A stretch of 64,000 nt of DNA from Lytechinus pictus (GCF_037042905.1 NC_087254.1:9781103-9845102), one strand, 5' to 3'. Shown: positions 33,454-46,118, counted from the stretch's first letter. A program made the numbers and translations. Notes: a model not told the origin generated them from the sequence alone.

Positions 33454-33455
<2 letters not shown>
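33250..33455 (-). pseudogene. LINE reverse-transcriptase fragment
   Basis: On the minus strand a short frame reads VPQCSVLGPTLFLLYINDL, the RT motif preceding the active site in CR1/Jockey-type LINEs, then breaks before the ADD box (a frameshifted form of it follows). Both ends fall into microsatellite DNA. Confidence 0.75.
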
Positions 33456-33501
<46 letters not shown>

Positions 33502-33620
33502 AAAGAAATGGATGAAGAGAACAATGGTAGGCGTAGCTTAAATCAAGGTTCCCCAGAGCTATCTACCTTTGGGAAAAATCGGTGATGCCGAAAATATATA
33601 CATACATACACATATATATG

Positions 33621-33682
<62 letters not shown>

Positions 33683-33734
33683 TTATGTGTGTGTATGAGG
33701 GTTTCTGTTTGTGTGTGTGTGTGTGTGAGCGAGA

Positions 33735-33827
33735 AAGAAATAAATGCAGAGAACAATGGTAGGCGTGGCTTAAATCAAGGTTCCCCAAAGCCTACTCTTC
33801 TTCTCTCCATTCATTTCTTTCACAACG
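33735..33827. mobile_element. Hairpin element, copy B counterpart of 11,765-11,864
   Basis: AAAGAAATAAATGCAGAGAA at the left pairs with TTCTCTCCATTCATTTCTTT at the right. Same loop sequence as in copy A. It marks the right end of similarity between the two duplicated segments. Confidence 0.65.
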
Positions 33828-33937
33828 TAATTACATATATGTATATATATGAACGACATTACATTCCGCGTGTTAATTGGACACAGATGAGATAAAAGAG
33901 ACAAAGATGTAATGCATTGTAATTCTAACAAAGTTTA

Positions 33938-34085
33938 TTTCCAAGTCCAAATTTTCGACGTAAACCTCACGTCTTCGTCAGGGATACAAAGCTCACAGTG
34001 ACAAGATATTGATATATCTTGTTACTGTGAGCTTTGTATCCCTGACAAAGACGTGAGGTTTACTTCGAAAATTTGGACTTGGAAA
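33938..34085. repeat. Near-perfect 148-bp palindrome
   Basis: Arms of about 70 bp meet at ACAAGATATTGATATATCTTGT with almost no spacer. The left arm starts TTTCCAAGTCCAAATTTTCG and the right arm ends CGAAAATTTGGACTTGGAAA. Only a few mismatches separate the arms. No terminal target duplication is evident. Confidence 0.9.
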
Positions 34086-35400
34086 CAGGGGCGTAACATA
34101 GGTGTAGGTGGCCAGGGGGGGGGGACAAAAGCCAAACATTTCCCGGTCATATCAAGGTATGTACAGGATTTTTTCATGATTGTGCCCCGAGCATTAGAAC
34201 GAAGTTCAATGCGTGACAAGTGAAAAGTGAAAAAAAAAATCACTTTTTCATGAGAATCTATAACTTTGAGATTGATTTTGACATGGTATTCAAAAAATAA
34301 CATCAGAACACCAAAAAGTTCCACAATCGAGAACAAAAAAGAAAATATGAAAGAAAAGGAAAGGATTGTGGAACTTTTGGGGGCCAGTGCCATGCGAATC
34401 GGGTCCGGAACAATGGCGGCACCAGGATTTTTAACCTCGGGGGAGGCAAAAGAATATTGGGGGGGGGGGCAACACAGATATTTTGCCTATTTCTCAAAAT
34501 CGAGCAAGAAGCGCGAGCTAAAAAAATTTTAAAATGTATATAGACCCTATACTTGAAAGGGGCCTGTTAAGGACTAGCTGTTTGCATTGGATCATGAAGA
34601 TGATATCTCACCAAATAAATAATGCGAGCACGAAGCGCGAGCAGAAATTTTCTGATAACCTGAGATGATTACTGGACGTTCTAAGCACTTTTTGTAATCA
34701 TGAACTGAATGGCTATCTAATTAAACAATTGATGCGAGCGCTTAGCGCGGGGTGAAAAAAAATTATTCATGAAAACTTATGAATACGCAGGATGTGTATC
34801 TCACTATAACGAATAATGAAAACTCTAATCGCGAGAAGCATATATTGATTTGAACATTGGATTTTTAAGCCCCAGGTGAACAGATAATTTACTTATCTCA
34901 GTCAACCATTACTGCGATCGCGTAGCGCGAGCGACGTTTTTAATTTATATAATGACCTGAAAGATTTATGTTAGTAACACAAATTGTTGGCAGCTAACAG
35001 TGAATTGATGAGAAAATTTTCAAAATTTCAAGAACGAAAAAGCTGTTTTGGAGCACTTTGCAGCTTTAGTAGGATGCTTATGACACCATTTACTTTACTT
35101 TTTTTTTTCAAAAGTTCGGAGGTGGGGCCAACTCACTGGGGGCAAATGCCCCCCCCTTGCATTCCCCTTTGTGTCGTTACTGGTCTGGGGCAGAGCCCCC
35201 GGAAACTCGTAATATTTTTAAACATGGCAGATGGCCACTGTTTTATCAAATCGCGGCTACATACACAACACATCAACTTAAACGCAGTTGCGGATAAGAA
35301 ACGAAATATTTTGAGGCAGCTTAACATAGCAAATGTGGAAACATTAGTAAAATCGTCAGCGAGCGAAGCGTGTGTGTGTGTGTGTATTTGAGTTTTGTCA
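34086..35400. repeat. Dispersed repeat with recurrent GCGAAGCGCGAGC motifs
   Basis: Starts with ACAGGGGCGTAACATAGG and a G run. From 34,500 on there is a loose period of about 100 bp marked by AAGAAGCGCGAGCT (34,506), GCGAGCACGAAGCGCGAGCA (34,622), GCGAGCGCTTAGCGCG (34,733), GCGATCGCGTAGCGCGAGCG (34,913) and GCGAGCGAAGCG (35,359). The end part (about 35,180-35,370) matches 53,965-54,340. It contains no intact frame. A dispersed transposon-derived repeat is the best guess. Confidence 0.55.
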
Positions 35401-35699
35401 GACGTGTATCAATCAGATATGATTATTTACGTCTGAAAACCGACCTTTAACGTCACCATCCGAAAGACGTGACCAGGGCTCGAATCTCGAACCTCTGCAT
35501 CAATTTGTAACTTCCCACATTGCTTAGATTACAGACGCACGCCACAACGCCCAGTTCGAAAAATTTGGCCTTTTAAAATTATTTTGAAATTAAATTCTAG
35601 TTATGTGATAGTAGCTTTGGAAATTTAGCCAAAGTAAAATCAAGAGGCCTTTACGGTAAATCTAGCCAGCGTAATGTTTTACTTAGGACATAATAATGT

Positions 35700-35990
35700 G
35701 GAGCGTTGTGGCCCAGTGAATTAGTCTTCGGACTTTGAAACAGAGGGTCGTGGGTTCGAATCCCAGCCATGGCGTAATTTCCTTCGGCAAGAAATTTATC
35801 CACATTGTGCTGCACTCGACCCAGGTGATGTGAATGGGTACCCGGTAGGATTTATTCCTTGAATGCTTTAGCGCCTATATGGCCGCTCAGCTACAGCCGG
35901 GGTAATAGTAATATACCAAGTATATTTCAGCGCCTTGAGCACATAATCAATGTGGATTTGGCGCTTTAGAAATACTCTGTATTATTATTA
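35700..35990 (+). mobile_element. tRNA-derived SINE
   Basis: The head GCGTTGTGGCCCAGTGAATTA with B box GGGTTCGAATCCC is followed by the shared body (TTTCCTTC.GCAAGAAATTTATCC, ATTGTGCTGC, GGGTACC, CAGCCGGGGTAATA) and an ATT-rich tail. A second member of this family is at 45,868-46,118. Confidence 0.85.
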
Positions 35991-36251
35991 ATATAGGGGG
36001 ATATAACTTAACCCTTGGCTAAGGATTTTTTTTGTCCTGATTGCGACCATTATTGCATTAAAAAACTGGGAACTGCTCATGTCCGTGAAAGCGTAACGAT
36101 GTTGAATTGAATATCTCCCGGAATTTTGAGCTAATTTTGTGGATTTAATCGCAATTTGGATATTTAACTGAGTTTTGTGGTTTTGAGATACTTTTGGAAA
36201 TAGCATAACAACTTGGAGCTGAAGGATATTTTGATTTTCTAGCGAGAAACA

Positions 36252-37400
36252 ATGTATTCTGACATGGCAACTCCCAATTCTGCCACGTTTACATCACCAC
36301 AGGGACCTAAACCCGTATCTATACAGGCACGGGACGTACCAAGGACAGATACACACATTACAGGTGAGGAGTTGTATCTAGCATTATCTCGTTCAATTGA
36401 CCATCATTTTATAACGGGGGTACAACGCATTGGTAACCTGTGGAGAATTTATGTAAACAGTCATGAAACGAGAGTGAGCCTCATATCAAGTGGATTAGTG
36501 ATAAGAAACACCACAATCCCAGTGTATGATACGAACCCCTATACCCAGGCCAAGAATGCGAACTTGACTCGTGTACTGATGAAGGACATTCCTCTATCAG
36601 TAGGAGATGAACTTATCAAATCAACACTACAAAACATGAAATGTCAAATAAGAGGTGAAATAAGTCGTCAGAAACTGAGAGTGAATGGTAAACTGATCGA
36701 CTGTCTGAATGGGGACCGAGTGTGTTTCATAGACCCACCTTCCCAACCCCTCCCCAGATCTATCGTGGTTGCTAACTTATTTCGAGCCAGAGTTTTCCAT
36801 ATTGGACAACCTGAGAGTGTCAATTTGCTCAAGATGCCTCGAAAACGGGCACCATTCGTCACAATGCACCAACAGCGTGAAATGTAGAAACTGTAAACAG
36901 ACCGGCCACGTATAAGCAGCACTTGCACAGCAAACGTAAACACAGACACACCCAGCGAGTTACGTAACACCACAGCTGATCGTGAACCCCTTGAGAACGC
37001 CATGAAAGCCGGACCCACATCACGTGATCAAGCCGCAACAGCCAATGGGGCTCGCCCGAAGGAGAGAATGCATACGCCACAGAGGCATACACAACAAGCT
37101 GACGCACCGTCACTTCTCGCAAACAACGTCAACCACACATCACGGGCTTTCTTCGTACACACACACCGTCACAGTCCGATGAGCAATACAACACAACAGA
37201 CGTAGCAAATGAATGCGACTCAGGAGACGAGACATCGAGCGAGGCAGACCAGTTTCAATCGCCTTTCTCACCTGAAACCCCGACACCGAACAAATTAAAT
37301 CCAACAAAAAACCTCCGAAGCGGAAAAGAAAAAAAAAGATCAAACACAGGAAGATAAATTGATGGAAACGAATGAAAGAACGTCGGAAAACTCAACCCTA
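36252..37400 (+). pseudogene. Tx1-type LINE ORF1 (RRM-like region and CCHC zinc knuckles), frameshifted
   Basis: An open frame of 211 codons starts in AACAATG context. The middle part resembles the RRM-like fold region of Tx1 ORF1 proteins (WRIYVNS, RVLMKDIP). A frameshift near 36,815 hides two zinc knuckles that read CSRCLENGHHSSQC and CRNCKQTGH in another frame. A serine/acidic stretch and a lysine/arginine-rich end (KRKRKK) follow up to about 37,370. In Tx1 elements ORF1 binds element RNA. Here it is broken. Its role as a LINE partner follows from its place just before ORF2. Confidence 0.72.
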
Positions 37401-37418
37401 CTAGCATGGCTATTAACT

Positions 37419-40400
37419 CAAAAGTTCTACATTTGATTTCGGTCAAAGTGAGAGGAATACGAAATAAAAAGAAACGATAAAAATATTCAAATGGTTAGGT
37501 TTTCAAAAATATGATATCGTTTTGATGCAAGAAACTTTTATAACCAAGGACCTTGAACCAATATTAAATATAGAAAGAAAATGTTCATTATTATTTAACA
37601 ACGGTACCAACCATTCAAAGGGTGTTTTAATTGGAATAAAGGATGATTTACCTATAGATATCATATAATGTAATAGACAACCCGGTGGTCGTGTGATTGG
37701 TATTCGATTATCTTACAGCAATAAGTTTTATTTTATTGTAAATGTTTATGCTCCGACAAAATCATCGGAAAAGTCTAATTTTTTCAGAGGTTTACTTTCA
37801 TGGCTAAAAGCACACGTACATAAAGACGATTTGCTATTAGTGGGTGGAGACTGGAATTCAGTTCAAACTTCATGTATGGACACCCAAGGAATAAGTTATG
37901 CATATAAACCTAATGACCTGTTACAAAATATATGTAAAAAGTTGAACTTAGTAGACATCTGGAGAAAATGTCACCCTTCACTCAAACAATTTACTTGGCG
38001 GCAATACTTACTTGGTTATTACTCCCGATTATAGACTATTGGTCGATATCATATAATTTATGTTCATTAACATTCCGCAGATATAAGACCCATTCTGAAA
38101 TGTGATCAAAACGCTGTGTCTTTAAAACTTCCAATTTCATCTTCAGTCAAGGGTAAAGGTATATGGAAATTTAATAACTCACTTCTTAGAGACGACATAT
38201 TTAAAGAAACAATCAGAAATATCATAAAGAAAGTAAAACTAGAATATATAAACTATAATGATCAAATGTTATGGGATTTATGCAAGATTAAGATCAAAGA
38301 ATATCAAATAAAATACTCAAAGACAATACAGAAGGACAGAAACCAAATATATCATACCTTGCAAAGTAAACTTGAAATCCTTTCGAAAGCAAATGATGCT
38401 CACCCGAGTGACAATAATCTCACTGAACTTAACGATGTTACTAAGCAGATTGATGAATTAATTGAAGCTAAATGTAAAGGTGCCTTTGTGAGATCCGGTG
38501 AAAAATGGATGGAAGAAGGCGAAAAATCATCAAAATATTTTCTCAACTTGGAAAAAAGGAACGGGATAAAGAAACATCTAGACTTTTTGAAACGGGATAA
38601 AGATGTCATTTTTTATAAAGAAGCCATTTTAAAAGAAATCTATGAATACTATTAAATATCTATATTCAAATAAAAATAATGTTCTTGTAACAGAAATATA
38701 TGATTATTTGAATGTTGTTGAGTTTACTACCTTGTCGGAAGAAGAAGCTGACCTTTGCGAAGGTTTACTTACAGAATCCGAGTGTTACAAAGCATTGAAG
38801 TTAATGAAAGATAACAAGACTCCAGGTAGTGATGGACTATCAGCAGAGTTTTATCAATGTTTTTGGCAAGATATAAAATATATGGTTATCAATAGCTTGA
38901 ATGAAGGCTACAGAAAGAATAAGTTGTCAGAATCTTAAAAACAAGGTATTTTAATATTGTTACATAAAAAAGGTGACAGAGGTTTACTTGACAATTGGCG
39001 TCCCATCACTTCTAAACATCGATTACAAAATTGCAGCCAAAAGTCATTTGTTCATGTCTTCAACGTGTTATCGATAAAATCATTTCTATAAGGATCAAAC
39101 TGGTTATCTAAAATTGCGTTCAGCTTCAGAAAATGTTCGTTTAGTTGAAGATGTAATTGATCTTTGTTCGCACCTAAATCTTCCAGGTTATTTAATTTGT
39201 TTAGATTTCAAAAAAGCTTTTGATAATGTTAACCATCAATTTTTATTTAAGTTATTACAAAAAAAAAAGAAATTCAATTACTTATAATCGGATTACAGTA
39301 TTGTATAATGATGCTTCCGGAAGAATGATTAATAACGGTTGGATGTCACAAAATTTCAAAATAGAACAAGGTGTAAGACAAGGCTGCCCACTCCCAGCCT
39401 TACTGTTTTTATTAATTGCTGATGTTATGGCAAGGAAAATAAAACAAAACGATAATATTGACGGAATCATTATTCCAGGAGAAAAAAAGAAAAAGAAAAA
39501 AAAATCAAAATATCACAGCTTGCTGATGATGCAGTAATTTTTGTGAGTTCTCTTAATTCTGGTAATATTGCGATCGAAGATATAAGGCAATTTGGAGAAA
39601 TTGCAGGCCCTAAGCTTAATATAACAAAAACTCATGCAATGTCCATCTTCCCTCAAGATGAAACCTTAAGCCAAGGGATATACAAAGGACAAATGATCCA
39701 GTGAAATACCTTGGTATTTTTGTAGGTACAGATAAACGTAAAAAAGAAAGAATGAATTGGGATACAAAATTAGTTAAAATTCAATCTATAATGAACATCT
39801 GGAAAATGAGAAATTTAAATATATATGGCAAAATAGTAATACTTAAATCTTTGATAATATCACAAATTGTTTACCCTGCAACTGTAATACACGTGCCAAA
39901 CAACCTGGCACGTGAATTAGAGAAAATGATGTATACGTTTATTTGGGGCTCGAAAAAAGAAAAGATAAAACGAAATGTTTGTATTACTAATTCATTTCAT
40001 AAAGGAGGATTAGATATGATAGACTTAAATTCAAAATTATCTTCATTAAAACTTTCATGGATTTCAAAATATTTAAAATACGATGATCAACCATGGATGT
40101 ACTTGTTTAAATTTTGGACAGCAAAGATAGGACCGATGCCCTTGTGTCTCCGTTTCAATTGTTCGAAAAAAGATATGTTAATTGTATGTATGAACATGGA
40201 CCTATTAGGTCCATGGTATGAAAAAGCAAATTCCATCCTTTTATACAGATCTATTATGCTCTTGGTATGACATACGATTTACTGAATATCACAAAATTAA
40301 TAGTATAAAACACGAAATTTTATGGTATAACAGTCATATAAAATTTGAAAGAAACCTTTTATATTTCAACAGATGGTCCGACCACAATATATTTTATGTT

Positions 40401-41217
40401 CACCAATTATTACGTAATCATGCCTGGAAACCTTCCGAAGAAATTTTTGAAATAGTAGCATGTAAATCACTTTTAGTCGAGTTTGAATATTCAAAGCTAA
40501 AAAGAGCTGTCCCAGCTAAATGGACTGACAAATAATGTGACACCTTATCTTCAAAGCTTCCAGAAGATCTTTTTGAAATTAGTGGAGGAGATATTGTAAC
40601 TTTAAAGAACATGAAATCAAAAGATTTTTATGTTTTACTTTTAACCAAAAAAAAATCCGATCCACACATTATACAATACTGGCAATCTAAATTAGGATTA
40701 CCAGTAAACTTTGAATGGCAAAATGTTTTTAATTTCAAACTAAAGTATTTAAAGTATAACAAGATTCGACAATACAACTTGAAAATGCTTCACAATTTAT
40801 TACCCTTTAAATTCAATTTATGGCGTTGGAAATTAGCTAATGACATATCTTGTATGTTCTGTGAAGCAGAAGAAACTTTTGTTCATAATTATGTTAGAAT
40901 GTAATCCTGTTGCCAATTTTTTTTTAAAGATAAAGAATTCTCTGCAATATGTGTTTAAAATGACAATTCCTATTAACGAAACGACGTTGTTCATTGGATA
41001 CAAAATTCACGATCGCAAGTTTACGTTGGTTAATTTGTTTATGATATTTGCACTGTTTGCACAGTATGCAATATACAAATCCTCTGTCATGTATAAGATG
41101 AAAGGAAGAGCTTTATTATATTCAATTTGGTATGAGTTTAAGAAAGAGATACTTTTTTATGTAAAATGGCGATTTATATCCAATGTTCATTTAATTCAAA
41201 TGTTCAAAGAGCTTTAA
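37419..41217 (+). pseudogene. Tx1-type LINE ORF2 (endonuclease-reverse transcriptase), multiply broken
   Basis: The endonuclease start reads VRGIRNKKKR (about 37,450) before a stop; the later part has LLVGGDWNSVQ (about 37,840). The linker has WMEEGEKSSKYFLNLEKRNG (38,505-38,565), characteristic of Tx1/L1 ORF2. Reverse-transcriptase motifs are NKTPGSDGLSAEFY (38,812), CLDFKKAFDNVNH (39,198), QGCPLPALLF (39,380) and LADDAVIFV (39,522). The last lies out of frame after an A-rich run at 39,480-39,510. The C-terminal region (39,701-41,217) is split into several frames, including a cysteine-containing CMFCEAEETFVH end (about 40,850). It has at least eight frame breaks and is not functional. Confidence 0.82.
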
Positions 41218-41337
41218 CTCTATAGAGAAATTTCATCTTTATTACATTTTCGATTAAATAGTTGATGTCTATTACATGTTTATATGTAACTTGTTTTGTA
41301 ACTCTACACGCACTGTGCCTAGAAAGAAATTGTTAAA

Positions 41338-41760
41338 ATGAGAAAGGAATATGAAGAATATAGTACCTCTGAACGAGGAAAAGAAAAAAAAAATTATTGC
41401 ATAAAATTTAGAAAGCTTATAATGGACATCATCCGACTTTCTTCCCGTTCTTTATATTTTTTAATCCTCGGCAGCCGGTCGTGTTATGAAGTCCTTTTTT
41501 TTTCTTCTTGTCCCTTTTCTTTATATTCTGATTTCCAAATTTAGCTATTGGCGCTACCTTCATTTCCCGTTTCTTTTTGCCTCTTTCTCCCATTTTCCTG
41601 TCATTCTTACCCGTGCAATTGAGTCATAATTATATTTTGTTTCTTTCTTTCTTTCCCTTTCTCTCTTCTCCCTTTTATCTTTTTCCCGTTTTTTTTTCTA
41701 TTTTCCCGGTGAATCCGCCAGGGGGGGGGGGGGGGGGGCAGGGGACCAAGCTGTTACGTC
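41338..41760. repeat. Low-complexity pyrimidine tract and G run
   Basis: A T/C-rich tract (41,500-41,710) followed by an uninterrupted run of about 17 G (from about 41,721) and GTTACGTCACTG. This layout repeats that at 7,500-7,615, 10,660-10,755 and 29,100-29,220, so it is probably the end of one dispersed repeat family. Confidence 0.6.
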
Positions 41761-43000
41761 ACTGAAAATAAACATTTTTCTTTTTGTTTTTATCAAAGTT
41801 AGTACGTTTTTTCTAGCGGAAAAATGAGCTGTTACCATGGCAAAGAAACGTTGGCAACATTAATATTTATCATTAAATTCAAGCAATTACCAAGGCAATA
41901 TCAGTTTTTATCATCCTAATGAATTTATACAGAACACTTGTAATTTTTGTTCAAAATTAAACGAGTGGGTCAAACCTTATGTGCATGTAGATTATTATCA
42001 TTATTATTTATTTATTTCATTTTTTTTGTGGGGGGGGGGGTATTTCCACCTGTCCGTTATCTTGTCAACCATGTCAACCAAGGGGTTATTCAGTTTTGTA
42101 AATTGAATGACATTTTGGTTACCATAACAATGGCATAAGATGTTATTCATATAGGCCTATTTAGCAACAACCATATCCTGAAATAAGGGGAAAGGAAATT
42201 AAATAGGCCTTAACATATTTCTAAAAAAAAATAAAAAAATGAGTTGTTGCCATTGCAACGGGCAATTGCAATCACCAATTAAGGTAATATCAATAATCAT
42301 CCTAATTAACTCATGCAGAACTTTTACTGTCAGTTTTGTTCAAAATTGAGTGAGTCAAAGGTAACGCATGTACAGATTGAGTTATTTTTATTTTATTTTC
42401 CACCATTATCTTGTCGCTCATTATATTTTGCAAATTAGATGTTATTTGGTTGCCATGGCAATGGCATAAGATGCCTAGCTATAAACATACTTTGTGTAGC
42501 ACCGTAAAATTAGGTTAAATGGAAAGATGATCATGTTCTAAATTGGAAATATTTTTACTTTTCTGGAGGGAATAAGCTGTTGTCATAACAACGGGCAATT
42601 TGAAACATTGATATTTTAAACTTAATTCAAGCATTACCAATTAAGGCAACATAATTTTTCATCTTTTAAAAGAACTCATGCAAAACACTGTACATTTTTG
42701 TTCAAAATTAAATGAGTGGGTCAAAACTTAAGCATCATTAATTAAGTCAATTTCTTATTGTATTTTCTTGTTAACCACGACATTTTCGTATCAAATTGGA
42801 TGTTATTTTGGTTGCCATGGCAATGGCATGAGATGTTATTTCATTTAGCAACCAATATTGTATGTTTAGCACAGTAAGGGAAATTAAAGAAAAATCAGAC
42901 GTACGTTTTTTAAAATCTAAATGTTTACTTATCTGGGAGAAAATAAGCGGTTACCATGGCAACAGACTAATTAATTAGAATTAACTACAGTGATCTAAGA
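41760..43000 (+). repeat. Tandem repeats of about 350 bp with RFX X-box-type palindromes, block 1
   Basis: About three and a half diverged units. Each has a GTTACCATGGCAAC-like site near its start (41,831, about 42,250, about 42,583, 42,960) and most a GTTGCCATGGCAAT site further on (42,449, 42,811). Shared motifs are AACATTGATATTTATC, TTCAAGCA, CATCCTAAT and GAGTGGGTCAAA. No gene is present. Confidence 0.7.
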
Positions 43001-43143
43001 TGGGAATCTGTGTTTGGCCGAAAATGGCATGAATTTACCTCACATCTTAATCTTATATGGCATATACTAATACTTTTGAAAGTTTCATGCTTTATTTGCC
43101 CCGGTTTATTTGCACAATTGTGATTGTAGAGCTTATCTGCTAT

Positions 43144-44043
43144 AGAGGAAGGCGGGGTAAGTTGAGCATAGGGGCAAGTCCACTAGCCCCAGGCCAATAG
43201 GCCCTAATGAATGAGTCAGACATTGTGGTGGTGTCACTTTGTATTGATGACCCATAACCCCTAGCTAACCCCACCACATTGTTTTCAACTTTGAAACAAA
43301 AAGTACTTTTTAGAGGGAAAAATACAAATTTCAGCGAAAAAGTAAAAAAGGGTGTGAAATAGATAAGTGCTTTTTACACACAAAAATATAATAAAGACAT
43401 AAGAAAAACATGGACCACTACAACATGGTTCGTGCAGGTATGGTTCTTCATTCTTGTCACTGAGTCTTTTAAATGATGGATGCATAACAAATGTGTGGAT
43501 GCGAAATTATCGCATTAGGTTCGGACTGGGGCAAGTTGAGCCCCGAGTTGAGCCAGCCAACATGGAGCAAGTTGAGCCATGGTATTTAAAAAACAAACAA
43601 ACCTCAAAAATCCATCGTTATATGCAGGCAGAAATGAGAAATCTACATGACTGTTTATTTTTCTCTGTAGAGGATGTTAGCATTTATAAAGAATTAGCAA
43701 GTGAAAAGATTTCAAATAAAAAAATGACATGCTGGTTCTTCCCCCATACATTTTGTACATAGTTTTTGTGGCTCAACTTACCCCAGAAGATGGCTCAACT
43801 TGAGAACTTACCCCACAGATGGGGCAATATAAGTTGAGCCCTTTGACATCTCTTTTTTCAAAGGTGACATGACTTTCAGTGTGGGGGTAGAAAGTTATAT
43901 AGATAAGTGAAAAATATTTCAGAAGAATTAGATTTAAGGCAAGGTACTTATTTCTACAAGATTATTAATCATATCAATTCCTGATATCAAATCTATAACA
44001 TGCAAAAAGCAAAAAGTGTCATAATATACCCCGCCTTCCCCTA
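43144..44043. mobile_element. Foldback-type element of about 900 bp with AAGTTGAGC motifs
   Basis: The left end GAGGAAGGCGGGGTAAGTTG is mirrored by TACCCCGCCTTCCCCTACG at the right. Several direct and inverted copies of GCAAGTTGAGCC/GGCTCAACTTACCCC lie between (43,528, 43,568, 43,771, 43,793, 43,828). It interrupts the X-box repeat region. No convincing protein is encoded; the 102-codon frame at 43,454 is not conserved in style. Confidence 0.55.
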
Positions 44044-44165
44044 CGGTACATGCATGCACTACTGTCCAATACTAGTATTCTACCAAGGCTAATTTTGCGG
44101 GAAATTCGGTCTTCGGCACTCACACGTATAGTACACAGCTCCTCGTCATAATATTTAAGGTTACC

Positions 44166-45230
44166 AAAAATTTTCTGTAGAATCTGATTTTTTGTGCTAT
44201 TTCCCCTATTTTGAGGGTGCTGAACATGAATCTGCTTGTTGCCAAATTTATAAATGCCGTCTTCGACCGTTGCCATGGCAACGAATTAATTTATCAAAAA
44301 TAGCATGTATTCCCCTGTAAATGGTAGATAAACATGATATAAATTAGCCAATAGATTGAATTCAAGGTTCCAATTAAATACAAATGAAATTCAAAATATT
44401 TAAGATCATCAAAATGGTTCCAATTGGCCCGTTGCCATGGTAACGGCTCAATTTTCCTCCAGAAAAGTAAAAAATTTGAATTAAAGTTGTAGAATCTGTT
44501 TTTTGTTTCATTTTCCCTGCGTTAGGGTGTTAAACATAGGAGTGATTTTTGCTAAATGTATAAATACACTCATTCCATTGCCATGGCAACCAAATAATAC
44601 CTTATTTGGTAAAAAAAAAGAAGGAAATAACATGGTAAAAAAAGACAATGGCGAGAAATACAATAAAAGCGACCTACATGTACATGTTATCTACATGCGT
44701 TGGGTTTTTCCCACTCATTTACTAGAAAAACTACATAAGTGTTGTGCATGAGTTTATTGGAATGATAGGAATTGATGTTGCCTTGGCAATGCTTGAATTT
44801 AAAGATTAATATCAATATTGCAAATTGGCCGTTGCCATGGTAACAGCTTATTTTTTCTCAGAAAATTATACATTTGATTTTTAAAAATGTAGAATCTGAA
44901 TTTTCTTTCATTTCCCCTAATTATAGGATGCTAGATCTATATGTGGTTGTTGCTAAATGTATAAATACAATCTTAGGCCATTGCCATGGCAACCAAATAA
45001 CATGGAGGAGATAATGGTGCAAAATACCATGAAAATCACAATCTACATGCGTAAGGTTTGAACCATTAAATATTGAACGAAAAATACAGTAAGTAGTCTG
45101 CATGAGTTCATTAGAAAGAAAAGAATTGCTGTTGCCTTGGTAACACTTGCATTTAATATAAACATAAATATGAATGTTGCAAACCTCCCATTGCCATGGT
45201 AACATCTTATTTTTCTCAGAAAATTACAAA
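44166..45230 (-). repeat. X-box repeat block 2: left arm of a large inverted repeat
   Basis: Reverse complement of block 3 (49,240-50,402) over about 1 kb. The outer edge is CCAAAAATTTTCTGTAGAAT. It contains palindromes at 44,269 (GTTGCCATGGCAAC), 44,431, 44,577, 44,831, 44,980 and 45,190. Confidence 0.8.
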
Positions 45231-45867
45231 GTTGAAACTTTGGGTAATCATTAAATATATTTAATCATATTGCACAAGTTTCAGGTCATATGATCAAGGT
45301 CTGAGGTATTTTACGATCACCAAAATTTGACCATGTTGTATTATCATCATTGAATCTCATCAAGTTTCTGAAAAGGCAAACCTTTGAGAGTGCATACATA
45401 AATCTATTTCAAGAAAGTTGGACATAAAGGTATTCAACTATCACATCATTGTGCATGAGTTTCAGGTTAAAGTTATAGTCAATGAACTTTGACTGTACTG
45501 TGGTATCAACATCAAAAACTTTACTTAGGTTTATTAATTTTCAAGATAATTAGATATCATGTCACTAGTTGAAGGTCAAGGGTCTTTGAGGTTAAAAAAC
45601 CCCTTAGGATTCTATTATTAAATTATTGGGTTTTTCATGAAAGTCCCACATTGAGTCTACATTAAAAAATAGAAGAATTTTACCTTTGTTTCCTCAAAAG
45701 GTCAGTTATATCTAATAGGAGGAGGCCAGGATTATGTCAATTTGCCAAATAAACTTTGGAGTTAAATTATCTTGAACAGCTTTCTATCAAAATAAATACA
45801 TATATTTTAACATTTATAGCACTTCTTCATGTAAACATGCTCAAAGCACTTTCCAATATAATTGTGG
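45231..45867. other. Intergenic, nothing recognised
   Basis: AT-rich sequence with loosely repeated AGTTTCAGGTCA-type words. No gene or known repeat is recognised. Confidence 0.45.
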
Positions 45868-46118
45868 GGGGCGTAGTGGTCTAGTGGTTACGACTCTTTC
45901 TTTCAATCTGAGGGATACGGGTTCGATTCCCAGCCAGGGTGTGTTTTCCTTCAGTAAGAAATGTATCCATATTGTGCTGCGCTCAAGCTAGGTGAGGTAA
46001 ATGGGTACCTGCAGGATCTAAGTCCTTAAAAAGCTGTGAGCACCGGATGCGGTAGTCTAGCTTAGCCGGGGTAATATAGGAACACTATACAAATCCTATA
46101 TTATTTTATTTATTATTA
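45868..46118 (+). mobile_element. tRNA-derived SINE
   Basis: The tRNA-like head GGCGTAGTGGTCTAGTGGTT with B box GGTTCGATTCCC is followed by the same body as at 35,700 (TTTCCTTCAGTAAGAAATG, ATTGTGCTGCGCTC, GGGTACC, AGCCGGGGTAATA) and an ATT-rich tail. Confidence 0.88.

Larger units (their letters stand above)
32850..33593. repeat. Local duplication of the hairpin half unit around a tRNA-like gene and LINE fragment
   Basis: A block of about 95 bp (TGTAAAGAAATGGATGAAGA through GGTGATGCCGAAAA) occurs at about 32,850-32,945 and again at 33,497-33,593. A second pair, GTAAAGTTATACAT followed by ACAACAG.ATTGGCAACTCTTTT, is at about 32,801 and 33,205. The tRNA-like gene sits directly after the first block. 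This copy B stretch is absent from copy A. Confidence 0.7.
35990..41330 (+). mobile_element. Tx1/L1-type LINE, decayed, near full length
   Basis: A leader of about 260 bp, an ORF1 with zinc knuckles, an ORF2 with endonuclease and reverse transcriptase, and a C-terminal region up to 41,217, then a short AT-rich 3' end. Protein style and the two-ORF layout point to the Tx1 branch of the L1 group. It has many frameshifts and stops. Confidence 0.78.

Noticed and set aside
36252-36887. 211-codon frame as a host gene
   Set aside because: Zinc knuckles in the shifted frame and the adjacent endonuclease-reverse transcriptase identify it as LINE ORF1.
41721-41738. Run of about 17 G as a regulatory G-quadruplex
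   Set aside because: It lies at the edge of a dispersed repeat whose other copies have G runs of varied length. No gene promoter is close, and length may be an assembly uncertainty.
44019-44276. 85-codon minus-strand frame in the X-box repeat arm
   Set aside because: The mirrored right arm does not keep the frame. It is repeat sequence.
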